The notes: generated from the letters alone by a model not told the origin. A stretch of DNA of 64,000 nt from Streptomyces sp. AC555_RSS877 (GCF_019049245.1 NZ_JAGMUK010000038.1:1-64000), one strand, 5' to 3'; shown: positions 51,683-60,689, counted from the stretch's first letter. Translations and numbers: made by a program.

Positions 51683-52767
51683 CACGCGTCGCCTTCCTGC
51701 CCGGCGACCACCGCGAGGATCTCCTCGTCGCCGACGATGCCGAGCAGCTTGCCGTTCTCGACGACCTTGACCGGCTTGTCGGCCGCGAGCACCGCCCGGG
51801 TGGCCTCCTTCACCACGACGTCCGGGCCGAGCTCGGGGCCGTCCAGGGCGTCCCCGTCCACCGGCGGACGCATGATCCAGCGCAGGGTGAGCACATCGCC
51901 CCGCGGCACGTCCTTGACGAACTCGCGGACGTAGTCGTCCGCCGGGGCGCCGACGAGTTCGTCGCCGGTGCCGCACTGGACCATCTTGCCGTCGCGCATG
52001 ATCAGGATGCGGTCGCCCAGTTTGAGGGCCTCGGAGAGGTCGTGGGTGATGAACACCATGGTCTTGCCGACCTCGTGGTGCAGGCGGATGACCTCGTTCT
52101 GCATGTCACGGCGGATCAGCGGGTCGAGCGCGGAGAACGGCTCGTCGAAGAGGAGTACGTCCGGGTCGCCGGCCAGTGCCCGGGCGAGGCCCACGCGCTG
52201 CTGCATGCCGCCGGAGAGCTGGTCGGGGAAGGAGTTCTCGTACCCGGCGAGCCCGACGAGTTCGACGACCTCCAGGGCCCGCCTGGTGCGCTCGGCCCTG
52301 CCCATGCCGCGGATCTCCAGACCGAACGCCACGTTGTCCAGGACGCGGCGATGGGGCAGCAGTCCGAAGTGCTGGAAGACCATGGAGAACTTGCGGCGGC
52401 GCAGGTCGCGCAGGCGTTTCTCGTCGGCCTGGCGGATGTCCTCGCCCTCGAAGACGATCTCACCGGCGGTGGGTTCGATCAGCCGGGTCAGACATCGCAC
52501 CAGCGTGGACTTGCCGGAGCCGGACAGGCCCATGACGACGAAGACCTCGCCGGGCGAGACGTCGAAGTGAACGTCTCGTACGGCGGCGGTGCATCCGGTG
52601 CGGTCCATGAGCTCGCGACGGGTGAGGCCGCACAACTCCTCGGAGTCCGGCACCTGGTCGGCCTTCGGCCCGAACACCTTCCACAGCCTGCGCACGGAGA
52701 TGACCGGCGTGGAGCCCGAGTCCTGGGGCGTGCCGCGCCGCTGCGGCACCTCGGTCTGTGTGGTCAC
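51682..52767 (-). CDS. Glycine betaine/choline ABC transporter ATPase (ProV/OpuAA type)
   Basis: A 361-residue ATPase. Walker A is MGLSGSGKSTLVRCL, the Q-loop FSMVFQHFGLLPHR, the signature LSGGMQQRVGLARALA and Walker B LLFDEPFSALDPLIRRDMQ. A C-terminal CBS-like region (ATRAVLAADKPVKVVENGKL) resembles the osmosensing part of ProV/OpuAA but is short. The N-terminal block KVFGPKADQVPD is also of this class. GTG 52767 has GAAGG upstream. It lies 20 bases after betB in the same operon. Confidence 0.92.
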   Translation of the reverse strand: MTTQTEVPQRRGTPQDSGSTPVISVRRLWKVFGPKADQVPDSEELCGLTRRELMDRTGCTAAVRDVHFDVSPGEVFVVMGLSGSGKSTLVRCLTRLIEPTAGEIVFEGEDIRQADEKRLRDLRRRKFSMVFQHFGLLPHRRVLDNVAFGLEIRGMGRAERTRRALEVVELVGLAGYENSFPDQLSGGMQQRVGLARALAGDPDVLLFDEPFSALDPLIRRDMQNEVIRLHHEVGKTMVFITHDLSEALKLGDRILIMRDGKMVQCGTGDELVGAPADDYVREFVKDVPRGDVLTLRWIMRPPVDGDALDGPELGPDVVVKEATRAVLAADKPVKVVENGKLLGIVGDEEILAVVAGQEGDA

Positions 52768-52787
52768 GTTCGACCTTCTTTCGGCGT

Positions 52788-54257
52788 TCAGCCGCGGAAC
52801 CAGCGCTGCGGACGGGGTTGGATGTTCTGCCAGATGTGCTTGGGCTCGCGGTACTCGTTCAGGCCGGTCGGTCCCAGCTCCCGGCCCACACCGGAGTGCC
52901 CGAAGCCACCCCATTCCGCTTGCGGCACGTAGGGGTGGTAGTCGTTGATCCACACCGTGCCGTGGCGCAGCCGCCGGGCGACCCGCTGGGCCTTCCCGGC
53001 GTCCTGCGTCCACACGGCTCCGGCGAGGCCGTACTCGGTGTCGTTGGCGATACCTACGGCATCGTCCTCGTCGGTGAAGCGCTCGATGGTCAGCACGGGT
53101 CCGAAGGACTCCTCGTGCACCACTCGCATGTCCTGCGTGCACTCGTCGAGCACGGTCGGCGGGTAGTAGTGGCCGTCTCCCAGCGCGGGATCGTCCGGCC
53201 GTGCACCGCCGCAGCGCAGTACGGCGCCCTCGGCGATCCCCGCGGCCACGTACGCCTCGACCTTCGCCAGGTGCTGTGCGGAGATCAGCGCTCCCGTCTC
53301 GGCCTCGGCGTCGAAGGGGCCGCCGAGCCGGATCTGCCGGGCGCGCCGGACGATCTCGTCGACGAGCCGGTCGTGCAGCGAGTCCTCCACGAGCAGCCGG
53401 GCGCCGGCCGAGCAGACCTGCCCGGAGTGCAGGAAGACGGCCGTGAGGGCAAAATCGACGGCCGCCTCGAAGTCGGCGTCGGCGAAGACGACGTTGGGGT
53501 TCTTGCCGCCGAGCTCCAGCGCGACCTTCTTCACGGTCGCGGCGGCCGTCGCCATGATCCGCTTGCCCGTCTCCAGGCCCCCGGTGAAGGAGACCATGTC
53601 GACACGGGGGTCCTCGGAGAGCGGCGCGCCCACCTCGGGCCCGGTGCCCAGGACGAGGTTGGCCACACCGGCGGGGAGCCCGGCCTCCTCCAGCGCCTTC
53701 ATCAGCAGGATCGAGCTGGAGGGAGTGAGCTCACTGGGCTTGAGGACGATCGTGTTGCCGGCGAGCAGCGCCGGGACGACCTTCCAACTCGCCTGCAGCA
53801 GAGGATAGTTCCAGGGGGTGATGAGCCCGCACACACCGACCGGCTCGTAGACGACGCGGCTCACGGCGTCGTCGCGGCCGGTGTCGATCACGCGACCGGC
53901 GTCGGTACCCGCGAGGCCGCCGTAGTGGCGGAAGCAGGAGACGACATCGGCGATGTCGTACTCGCTCTCCACCAGCCGCTTGCCGGTGTCCAGGGACTCG
54001 GCGCGGGCGAACGCCTTGGCGTCCCGCTCGATGATGTCTGCGGTGCGCAGCAACAGCGCGCCGCGCTCACGCTCCGGGGTGTTCGGCCAGTGGCCCGCGT
54101 CGAAGGCGCGGCGGGCCGCGGCGATCGCGGCCTCGGTGTCGGGGCGGGTCGCCTCCGAGACGGTCGCCGCGAGGGTACCGTCGGCGGGACATCGGATGTC
54201 CCGGTGCCCACCGGCGACCGGATCCCGCCACTCACCATCGACATACAGGTCTGCCAC
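52788..54257 (-). CDS. betB: Betaine aldehyde dehydrogenase
   Basis: A 489-residue NAD-dependent aldehyde dehydrogenase. Key blocks are GLITPWNYPLLQASWKVVPA, the glycine motif FTGGLETGKRI, catalytic Glu in ALELGGKNPNVVF, catalytic Cys in FLHSGQVCSAGARLL and the C-terminal WINDYHPYVPQAEWGGFGHS. The last block and the operon with a choline/betaine importer make betaine aldehyde the likely substrate. GTG 54257 has AAAGGG upstream. It is the first gene of the operon and an operator pair lies 25-60 bases upstream. Confidence 0.88.
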   Translation of the reverse strand: MADLYVDGEWRDPVAGGHRDIRCPADGTLAATVSEATRPDTEAAIAAARRAFDAGHWPNTPERERGALLLRTADIIERDAKAFARAESLDTGKRLVESEYDIADVVSCFRHYGGLAGTDAGRVIDTGRDDAVSRVVYEPVGVCGLITPWNYPLLQASWKVVPALLAGNTIVLKPSELTPSSSILLMKALEEAGLPAGVANLVLGTGPEVGAPLSEDPRVDMVSFTGGLETGKRIMATAAATVKKVALELGGKNPNVVFADADFEAAVDFALTAVFLHSGQVCSAGARLLVEDSLHDRLVDEIVRRARQIRLGGPFDAEAETGALISAQHLAKVEAYVAAGIAEGAVLRCGGARPDDPALGDGHYYPPTVLDECTQDMRVVHEESFGPVLTIERFTDEDDAVGIANDTEYGLAGAVWTQDAGKAQRVARRLRHGTVWINDYHPYVPQAEWGGFGHSGVGRELGPTGLNEYREPKHIWQNIQPRPQRWFRG

Positions 54258-54281
54258 GCGCCGACCCTTTCATGGAAATTC

Positions 54282-54317
54282 GTTGCGCATCGTGCACCGT
54301 ATTGCTTGTGGTGGAAC
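54282..54317. promoter_or_regulatory. Putative IclR operator pair before betB
   Basis: GTTGC-GCATCGT-GCACC (54282-54298) and ATTGC-TTGTGGT-GGAAC (54301-54317) are 19 bp apart, with four or five matching bases in each arm. Confidence 0.58.
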
Positions 54318-54424
54318 ACAGTGACGAATGGACAGACCGGCGTCAAGGGGTTGGCGGATGACGATTTCACCATGCGCAGCTTTACTCGCCCACTCTTGAC
54401 CACGGGCGACACCGAGCCGACCAT

Positions 54425-54460
54425 GTTGCGTATCGCTCACCTTGTTGTGCAATACGCACC
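54425..54460. promoter_or_regulatory. Putative IclR operator pair before purU copy 2
   Basis: GTTGC-GTATCGC-TCACC (54425-54441) and GTTGT-GCAATAC-GCACC (54444-54460), 19 bp apart, end 14 bases before the ATG. The first member is identical to that of purU copy 1. Confidence 0.62.
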
Positions 54461-54474
54461 GACGGAGGCCGCCC

Positions 54475-55347
54475 ATGTCCCCTCGCCCGCAACCTGGCCG
54501 TGAGTACGTCCTCACCCTCTCCTGCCCTGACAGCGCGGGACTGGTTCACGCCGTGAGCGGCTTTCTCGTCAGGAACTCCGGAAACATCCTGGAAAGCCAG
54601 CAGTTCGACGACCGACTTCAAGGGCGCTTCTTCATGCGGGTCCACTTCGACGTTTCCGATCCGAACGTCAAGCTGGAGTATCTGCGCTCCAGGTTCGGCC
54701 CGGTCGCCCAGGCCTACGGCATCTCCTGGACCCTGAACGAAGCGGCCACACCGACCCGGACGCTGATCATGGTGTCGAAGTTCGGCCACTGCCTGAACGA
54801 CCTGCTGTTCCGCCGGCGCACCGGCGCACTCAACCTCGAGATCCCGGCGATCGTCTCCAACCACCGCGACTTCGAGAAGCTCGCGGAGACGTACGGCGTC
54901 CCCTTCCACCACATCCCGGTGACCAAGGACACCAAGGCCGACGCCGAGGCACGGCTGATGGAACTCGTGCGGGAGCTGGACGTCGACCTGGTGGTGCTGG
55001 CCCGCTACATGCAGGTTCTCTCCGACGACCTGTGCAAGCAGCTGGAGGGCCGCGCCATCAACATCCACCACTCCTTCCTCCCCAGCTTCAAGGGCGCACG
55101 CCCCTATGACCAGGCGTACCGGCGCGGAGTCAAGCTGGTCGGCGCCACGGCGCACTATGTGACGTCGGACCTGGACGAGGGGCAGATCATCGAGCAGGAC
55201 GTGGTCCGGGTGGACCACTCGCTCGACCCCGGCGACCTGGTCACGGTCGGCCGGGACGTGGAGGCGCAGGTCCTCGCGCACGCGGTGAAGTGGCACAGCG
55301 AGAGCCGCGTGATGGTGGACGGCAACCGCACGGTGGTCTTCCGCTGA
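54475..55347 (+). CDS. purU: Formyltetrahydrofolate deformylase, copy 2
   Basis: A 290-residue PurU of the same length as copy 1 and alike throughout. The ACT domain has LTLSCPDSAGLVHAVSGFLV and the catalytic domain INIHHSFLPSFKGARPY and GATAHYVTSDLDEGQIIEQD. ATG 54475 has CGGAGG upstream. It diverges from betB, with two operator pairs between them. It releases formate from 10-formyl-THF so that THF is free for the demethylating oxidases. A very long palindrome follows the stop. Confidence 0.92.
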   Translation: MSPRPQPGREYVLTLSCPDSAGLVHAVSGFLVRNSGNILESQQFDDRLQGRFFMRVHFDVSDPNVKLEYLRSRFGPVAQAYGISWTLNEAATPTRTLIMVSKFGHCLNDLLFRRRTGALNLEIPAIVSNHRDFEKLAETYGVPFHHIPVTKDTKADAEARLMELVRELDVDLVVLARYMQVLSDDLCKQLEGRAINIHHSFLPSFKGARPYDQAYRRGVKLVGATAHYVTSDLDEGQIIEQDVVRVDHSLDPGDLVTVGRDVEAQVLAHAVKWHSESRVMVDGNRTVVFR

Positions 55348-55402
55348 GCCGTATACGACAAGGGCGGGACCGGATTCCGGTCCCGCCCTTGTCGTATACG
55401 GC
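55348..55402 (+). terminator. 55-base perfect palindrome, terminator after purU copy 2
   Basis: Arms of 27 bases (55348-55374 and 55376-55402) are exact reverse complements around a single central base, beginning GCCGTATACGACAAGG. It starts within the last base of the purU stop codon region and ends against the hydrolase remnant, so it can act on both strands. Confidence 0.8.
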
Positions 55403-55403
55403 G

Positions 55404-55969
55404 CCGGAGGGCGGCGGCGTCCTCCTGGACGAGGTGGCCGACGCCGCAGACGGGTTCGAAACGCGCGCCGGGGACGAGAGCTGCGAGCTCGCCCCTTCGC
55501 CACCGGGATCCAGGTGTCGTCCTCGCCCCAGCAGACGAGCACGGGGAAGCCGATCTCGCCGTACCGGCCCTGGATCTCGTCAGTGTGGCGCTGGTCGGCC
55601 TGGGCGATCTGCCGGTAGAAGGCATGCCGGCCGGGGTCGTTCAGCCAGGGGTCGACGAGTCGGTCCAGGACAGCCGGATGCAGGCCGGGGCTGGCGGAGG
55701 TGACGTACTCACGCACCAGGGCGGCGTGCAGCGCGGACGGCAGCTGCTCGAACACGTCGGCGTCCTCGCGGACCAGCCGAAAGAACGGCGAGCCCCACGG
55801 CGCCGGCGCGACCGAGTCCGCCGGGGCCAGTGCCCGGTACCGGGCGCCGTGCAGCAGGTGGCGAGCGAGCGGGCCACGGCGCGCCAGACGTATGACCAGA
55901 GGGGCGTGCCGTGCAGCAGGACGACCGGCGGCCGGCCGGGGTGCCCCAACCGGTCCCAGCGGACATCAC
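55404..55969 (-). pseudogene. Alpha/beta hydrolase remnant
   Basis: Leftward pieces match an alpha/beta hydrolase. The N-terminal GHPGRPPVVLLHGTPLWSYV holds the oxyanion loop. After a deletion, in another frame, come LPSALHAALVREYVTSASPG and EIGFPVLVCWGEDDTWIPVA with the acid residue; after a further shift, FEPVCGVGHLVQEDAAAL with the catalytic His. The nucleophile elbow is missing and the 3' end stops at the palindrome. It is a decayed gene with approximate limits. Confidence 0.7.
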
Positions 55970-56031
55970 CCGAGGTGCTGGTGAAGGTTCGAGTCAGCCG
56001 CCTCCGGTGTCTTTGTCATCCTTTTCCCGGT

Positions 56032-56868
56032 TCAGCCGTCCACCCGGTTCAGCAGCGCGCGGCGCCACCGCTCGGTCTCGGCGATCTGGTTGAAGGTGAA
56101 CAGATGCAGCCCGGCAACCCCCGCAGATGGCGCGGTGAGGGCCTCTTCCGTGCGGGACAGCAGCCGCTCGGGCCCATACCCACCGGGGGCCGCGAAACGC
56201 ACGAACCACGAGGCGTGCCTGGTAAGGAAGCGCGTCGACTCCCCCACCCCGATCTTCGTGGCCATCGCCAGCAGTTTCGTTCGCTGCACGGGCCCCGCGA
56301 CGCCCACATGAACCGGGAGGGTGACGTCCCGGCGCCGTATACGAACGAGCCACTCTCCCAGTACCCGCGGGTCGAAGCAGAGGTTGCTCACGATGTACGT
56401 GGCGTGCTCGCGCTTGTCCCACATGGCCTGGATGGTGAGGTCGTCGTGGATGAGCGGATGGCTCTCGGGATAGCCGGTGATGCCGACCCTGGCGAAGGGC
56501 TTGCCCAGCTCGCTCAGCCCACGCAGCACCGGCAGGGCCCCGTCGTAGACTCCCGCCGGCGGGTCGGAGTCGCCGGCGGGGACGAAGACGTCGTCCACGC
56601 CGGACTCGCGGAGCCGGGCCGTGACCTCCTTCAGGTGGACCTCGTCCCGCAGCAGCCGCGCGGGCACGTGCGGGACGACCCGGTAGCCGTGCGCGGCGAG
56701 CCGGCCGGCCAGGTCGAGGGTCGGTTCCAGGCCCTTGACCGGCGACGCCGTCACGGTGACGACGACGTCGCGCGGGACATGGGCGAGGACCTTGTCCTCG
56801 GTCGTCTTCGCGGGCAGCACCTCGTAGCGGACGCTGTTCAGCAGCGCCAGGAGCCCTGTGGCGCCCAA
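56032..56868 (-). CDS. Methylenetetrahydrofolate reductase-like protein
   Basis: A 278-residue TIM-barrel protein of the MTHFR type. Conserved stretches are VVVTVTASPVKGLEPTLDLA, GITGYPESHPLIHD, YIVSNLCFDPRVLGEWLVR and GVAGLHLFTFNQIAETERWR. Genuine MetF reduces methylene-THF to methyl-THF; members like this in actinobacterial betaine clusters may instead pass methyl groups in the other direction, which is speculation. The start is a TTG at 56868, three bases after the betA stop, with GGAG six bases upstream. It is co-transcribed with betA. Confidence 0.78.
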   Translation of the reverse strand: MGATGLLALLNSVRYEVLPAKTTEDKVLAHVPRDVVVTVTASPVKGLEPTLDLAGRLAAHGYRVVPHVPARLLRDEVHLKEVTARLRESGVDDVFVPAGDSDPPAGVYDGALPVLRGLSELGKPFARVGITGYPESHPLIHDDLTIQAMWDKREHATYIVSNLCFDPRVLGEWLVRIRRRDVTLPVHVGVAGPVQRTKLLAMATKIGVGESTRFLTRHASWFVRFAAPGGYGPERLLSRTEEALTAPSAGVAGLHLFTFNQIAETERWRRALLNRVDG

Positions 56869-56871
56869 CTC

Positions 56872-58542
56872 CTACTCCGCCTGCTTCTGAACGTGACGGT
56901 GGCGGTAGTACGCGGCCTTCGACGGCGCGAGCGCCTCCTTGCCGAGGATCAGGTCGGCGGCCTTCTCGGCGACCATCATCACGGGGGCGTAGATGTTGCC
57001 GTTGGTGACGTACGGCATCACGGACGCGTCGACGACCCGCAGGCCTTCCACGCCGTGCACCCGCATGCTGGCGGGGTCGACGACGGACATCTCGTCGGTG
57101 CCCATCTTGCAGGTGCAGGACGGGTGGAGGGCCGTCTCGCCGTCCTTGGCCACCCACGCGAGGATCTCCTCGTCCGACTCCACGGCCGGGCCGGGCGAGA
57201 CCTCGCCGTCGTTGTAGGGGGCCAGGGCGGGCTGGTTGAGGAGCTTGCGGGCCACCCGGATCGCCTCGACCCACTCACGGCGGTCCTGTTCGGTGGAGAG
57301 GTAGTTGAAGCGCAGTGCCGGGTGTTCCTGAGGGTCCTTGCTCTTGATCTTCACCGAGCCGATGGCGTCGGAGTACATGGGCCCGACGTGCACCTGGTAG
57401 CCGTGACCGCCGGCGGGCACCGAGCCGTCGTAACGGACCGCGATGGGCAGGAAGTGGAACATCAGGTTGGGGTAGTCCACGTCCTCGTTGCTGCGCGCGA
57501 AGCCGCCGGCCTCGAAGTGGTTGGTGGCGGCAGGGCCCTTGCGGAACAGCCACTGCAGGCCGATGAAGGGGGCGCGCCATTTCGCGAGATACGGCTGCAT
57601 GGAGACGGGCTGCTTGCAGGCGTACTGGATGTAGACCTCCAGGTGGTCCTGCATGTTCTCGCCGACGCCCGGCAGGTCGTGGACGACGTCGATGCCGAGC
57701 GCGCGCAGTTCCCCGGCGTTGCCGACGCCGGACAGCTGCAGCAGTTGCGGGGAGTTGATCGCGCCGCCGCACAGGATGACCTCCTTGGCGCGGACCTGCT
57801 GGAGTGCGCCCCGGCCTCGCCGGTACTCGACGCCGACGGCCCGCTTTCCCTCGAACATGACACGGGTGACCAGGGAGCGGGTCCTGACGGTGAGGTTCGG
57901 CCGCTTCATCACGGGCTTGAGGTACGCCTTCGACGCCGAGAGCCGGCGCCCGCGATGGACATTCCGGTCGAACTTGGCGAAACCTTCCTGCCGGTAGCCG
58001 TTGACGTCGTCCGTAGGGGCGTAACCCGCTTCCTGCGTGGCCTTGAGGAAGGCGGCGAAGAGGGGGTTGGACGCCGGGCCTCGTTCGAGGACGAGGGGGC
58101 CGTCGTGGCCGCGGAACTCGTCGTCCGGATCGGCCGCCAGACAGTTCTCCATGCGCCGGAAGTAGGGCAGACAGTGCGCGTAGTCCCAGGTCTCCATGCC
58201 CGGATCGGCGGCCCAGCGCTCGTAGTCCATGGGGTTGCCGCGCTGGAAGATCATGCCGTTGATGCTGCTGGAGCCGCCCAGCACCTTGCCGCGCGCGTGG
58301 TAGATGCGCCGGCCGCCCATGTGGGCTTCGGGCTCGGACTCGTACTTCCAGTCGTAGAACCGGCTGCCGATCGGGTACGTCAGCGCCGCGGGCATCTGGA
58401 TGAACACATCCCACGGGTAGTCGGAACGGCCGGCCTCCAGTACCAGCACCCGGTTCGCCGGGTCCGCGGAGAGCCTGTTCGCCAGCGCACTGCCGGCCGA
58501 CCCGCCACCGACGATGACGAAGTCGTAGTGCAGGGGAGCCAT
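56872..58542 (-). CDS. betA: Choline dehydrogenase (GMC oxidoreductase)
   Basis: A 556-residue GMC flavoenzyme. The FAD motif is FVIVGGGSAGSALANRLSA at the N-terminus, then GKVLGGSSSINGMIFQRG (GMC signature 1) and GGAINSPQLLQLSGVG (signature 2). Catalytic His is in ALHPSCTCKMG and the C-terminal block is VTNGNIYAPVMMVAEKAADL. It oxidises choline to betaine aldehyde at the membrane. ATG 58542 has GAGGCACC upstream. It heads a two-gene operon with the MTHFR-like gene, diverging from iclR copy 2. Confidence 0.92.
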   Translation of the reverse strand: MAPLHYDFVIVGGGSAGSALANRLSADPANRVLVLEAGRSDYPWDVFIQMPAALTYPIGSRFYDWKYESEPEAHMGGRRIYHARGKVLGGSSSINGMIFQRGNPMDYERWAADPGMETWDYAHCLPYFRRMENCLAADPDDEFRGHDGPLVLERGPASNPLFAAFLKATQEAGYAPTDDVNGYRQEGFAKFDRNVHRGRRLSASKAYLKPVMKRPNLTVRTRSLVTRVMFEGKRAVGVEYRRGRGALQQVRAKEVILCGGAINSPQLLQLSGVGNAGELRALGIDVVHDLPGVGENMQDHLEVYIQYACKQPVSMQPYLAKWRAPFIGLQWLFRKGPAATNHFEAGGFARSNEDVDYPNLMFHFLPIAVRYDGSVPAGGHGYQVHVGPMYSDAIGSVKIKSKDPQEHPALRFNYLSTEQDRREWVEAIRVARKLLNQPALAPYNDGEVSPGPAVESDEEILAWVAKDGETALHPSCTCKMGTDEMSVVDPASMRVHGVEGLRVVDASVMPYVTNGNIYAPVMMVAEKAADLILGKEALAPSKAAYYRHRHVQKQAE

Positions 58543-58591
58543 GGTGCCTCGTCTCGCTCGTGCCGTAGATATGCGAGTCATGCTAGTACTA

Positions 58592-58627
58592 GTAGCGCTA
58601 TACGCACCAGGTTGCGAACAACGCAAC
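58592..58627. promoter_or_regulatory. Putative IclR operator pair before betA
   Basis: GTAGC-GCTATAC-GCACC (58592-58608) and GTTGC-GAACAAC-GCAAC (58611-58627, perfect arms) are 19 bp apart, starting 50 bases upstream of the betA ATG. Confidence 0.65.
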
Positions 58628-58655
58628 TTGCAAGCCTTCGTTTCGGCGCCGTTAC

Positions 58656-58686
58656 TTGCAAGGGTGTTGTTTACTGCGCGTATAGT
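58656..58686 (+). promoter_or_regulatory. Predicted leaderless promoter of iclR copy 2
   Basis: TTGCAA (58656-58661), 19 bases and TATAGT (58681-58686) lie six bases before GTG 58693, with no ribosome site. Spacer and distance are the same as for copy 1. Confidence 0.5.
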
Positions 58687-58701
58687 TTCACTGTGAGCAA
58701 C
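58666..58701. promoter_or_regulatory. Putative autoregulatory operator pair at iclR copy 2
   Basis: GTTGT-TTACTGC-GCGTA (58666-58682) and GTTTC-ACTGTGA-GCAAC (58685-58701), 19 bp apart. The second covers the GTG start, as in copy 1; arms are weaker. Confidence 0.5.
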
Positions 58702-59490
58702 CACAGCCAAGACACCGAAACGTCCAATTCACATGCCGGTGGCGTGCAGTCGGTGGACCGCGCCATCAGCGTCCTGGAGATCCTGGCCCAGCGCGGCGAG
58801 GCAGGCGTCAGCGAGGTGGCCACCGAGATCGAGGTCCACAAGTCGACCGCGTTCCGTCTGCTCGGCGCCCTGGAGGCGCGCGGTCTGGTGGAGCAGGCGG
58901 GCGAACGCGGCAAGTACCGCCTCGGCTTCGGCATCGTACGCCTGGCCGGCGCGGTCACGGGGCGCATCGACATCACTCAGCAGGGCCGCCCGGTGTGCGA
59001 GCGTCTCGCCGAGGAGATCGGCGAGACGGTCAACATCGCGGTGATGCAGGAGCACTACGCGATCAACCTCTACCAGGTGCGCGGCCCGGGCGCGGTCACC
59101 GCACACAACTGGGTCGGCCAACTGACCCCGCTGCACGCGACGTCGAGCGGCAAGGTCCTGCTGGCGCACCTGCCCGCCAAGGAACGGGCCGCACTGCTGA
59201 CAGAGGCCGGCCTCAAGAAGGTCACACCGCACACGATCACCTCGAAGGCGAAGCTCGAGAAGAACCTCGCCGAGGTGCGGGATGCCGGCTACGCCTGGAC
59301 CAGGGAGGAGCTGGAGCTCGGCCTGCACGCCATGGCGGCGCCGGTCCTCGACCGGGACGGAGAGGTCATCGCGGCGGTCACGGCCTCCGGGCCCGCGTAC
59401 CGGTTCACCGAGGAGCGGATGCGCGAGCTCGCCCCAGTGCTGATCAAGGGCGCCGAGGAGATCAGTCACCGGATGGGCTATCTGGGCTGA
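58693..59490 (+). CDS. IclR-family transcriptional regulator, copy 2
   Basis: A 265-residue IclR regulator, same length as copy 1 and similar throughout. The HTH region has VQSVDRAISVLEILAQRGEA and EIEVHKSTAFRLLGALEARG, differing at very few positions. The effector domain has IGETVNIAVMQEHYAINLYQ and LTPLHATSSGKVLLAHLPA, ending ISHRMGYLG. It starts at GTG 58693, in phase with the ATG of copy 1, and lies between the divergent betA operon and the convergent gbcA copy 2. Together with copy 1 it is the obvious reader of the locus-wide palindrome. Confidence 0.9.
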   Translation: MSNHSQDTETSNSHAGGVQSVDRAISVLEILAQRGEAGVSEVATEIEVHKSTAFRLLGALEARGLVEQAGERGKYRLGFGIVRLAGAVTGRIDITQQGRPVCERLAEEIGETVNIAVMQEHYAINLYQVRGPGAVTAHNWVGQLTPLHATSSGKVLLAHLPAKERAALLTEAGLKKVTPHTITSKAKLEKNLAEVRDAGYAWTREELELGLHAMAAPVLDRDGEVIAAVTASGPAYRFTEERMRELAPVLIKGAEEISHRMGYLG

Positions 59491-59491
59491 G

Positions 59492-60622
59492 TCACCCCTG
59501 AGGGGTACCCAGACGCTCGCTCACCCAGTCATGGAAAGCTCCGATGTGGTGCTCACTGGGCACCAGCACGCCGCCCTTGGCGTACATCCGGGAGCTCATT
59601 CCGGGCTGGGTGCGCTCGCACGCGTCGAAGTCCTGGCGGTTGACCCGGTCGAAGAGTTCCACGGACCGGCTGACGTCCTTGCCGCTGTCCACGACGTGCG
59701 GGAGGTAGAGCCAGTCGCACTCGACGATCGTGCGGTCCACCGACACCGGATACATCCGGTGGAAGATCACATGGTCGGGCACAAGGTTGATGAAGACCTG
59801 AGGCCGGACGGTGATGGCGTAGTAGCGGCGGTCCTGGTCCTCGGCGACCCCGGGGATGCGGTCCAGGCCCTCGGATCCGTCGACGGTGAAGCCCTGGACC
59901 TCCTCGCCGAACTCGGCGCCGTGACCCACGTAGTACTGAGCGGCGTAGCCGTCCGCGAACTCCGGGAGCACCTCGGTGAGTTCGGGGTGGATCGTGGCGC
60001 AGTGGTAGCACTCCATGAAGTTCTCGATGATGAGCTTCCAGTTCGCCTTCACGTCGTAGACGATCCGCTTGCCGACTGAGAGGTTGTCGATGCCGTAGCG
60101 CTCGATCGACTCGACGTCGCCGAGGCGGGTGACGATCTCACCGATGACCTCCTCCTCGAAGGAGGGCGGGTTCTCCGCGAGACAGACCCACACATAGCCG
60201 AGCCACTCGCGCACGGCCACGCTCACCAGTCCGTACTCGGTACGGCCCACGTCTGGCATCTTGGTGAGGTTGGGCGCCGCGACGAGCTTGCCGTTCAGGT
60301 CGTACGTCCAGGCGTGGTACGGACACTGGAAGGCCCGCTTGACCTCGCCGGTCTCCTCGGTGCAGAGCTTGGCGCCGCGGTGCCGGCACACGTTGAAGTA
60401 CGCACGGATGCCGTTGTCCCGGGCCCGGGTGACGAGGATGCTCTCGCGGCCCACGTCGACGGTGCGGAAGGCGCCGGGCTTGGCCAGCTCGGACGCCCGC
60501 GCGACGCAGAACCACATGGTCTCGAATATGTGCTCCTGCTCCTGGGCGAAGAACTCCGGGTCCGTGTAGGAGGAGCCGGGGAGAGTGGCGATCAGGCTGT
60601 CCGGCAGGCTGGTCGAGGTCAC
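59492..60622 (-). CDS. gbcA: Rieske oxygenase, glycine betaine monooxygenase GbcA-like, copy 2
   Basis: A 376-residue Rieske oxygenase. The 2Fe-2S ligands are in VCRHRGAKLC and QCPYHAWTYD, and the mononuclear iron site in ENFMECYHCATIHPE. Most of the sequence is the same as copy 1, with differences mainly at the ends and around residue 165. GTG 60622 has GAGGAG upstream. It stands alone between the reductase copy 2 and the convergent iclR copy 2, with its own operator pair. With the Rieske ferredoxin and reductase just upstream it forms a complete three-component demethylase. Confidence 0.9.
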   Translation of the reverse strand: MTSTSLPDSLIATLPGSSYTDPEFFAQEQEHIFETMWFCVARASELAKPGAFRTVDVGRESILVTRARDNGIRAYFNVCRHRGAKLCTEETGEVKRAFQCPYHAWTYDLNGKLVAAPNLTKMPDVGRTEYGLVSVAVREWLGYVWVCLAENPPSFEEEVIGEIVTRLGDVESIERYGIDNLSVGKRIVYDVKANWKLIIENFMECYHCATIHPELTEVLPEFADGYAAQYYVGHGAEFGEEVQGFTVDGSEGLDRIPGVAEDQDRRYYAITVRPQVFINLVPDHVIFHRMYPVSVDRTIVECDWLYLPHVVDSGKDVSRSVELFDRVNRQDFDACERTQPGMSSRMYAKGGVLVPSEHHIGAFHDWVSERLGTPQG

Positions 60623-60689
60623 GGTGCACTCCTCGGGAGAACGTCGTGGAGGGGTCATTCACGCGCCGGGAAGAGCGACTCCGGACGGT

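Noticed and set aside
58581..58590. TGCTAGTACTAGTAGC-like palindrome near the betA promoter, considered a separate operator.
   Set aside because: It occurs only here and overlaps the edge of the GTTGC-N7-GCAAC pair; there is no support for a distinct regulator.
55585..59490. A very long rightward open frame of about 1300 codons.
   Set aside because: Only its last 265 codons (iclR copy 2) match a protein. The rest is antisense to betA and the MTHFR-like gene and is stop-free because of high GC codon bias.
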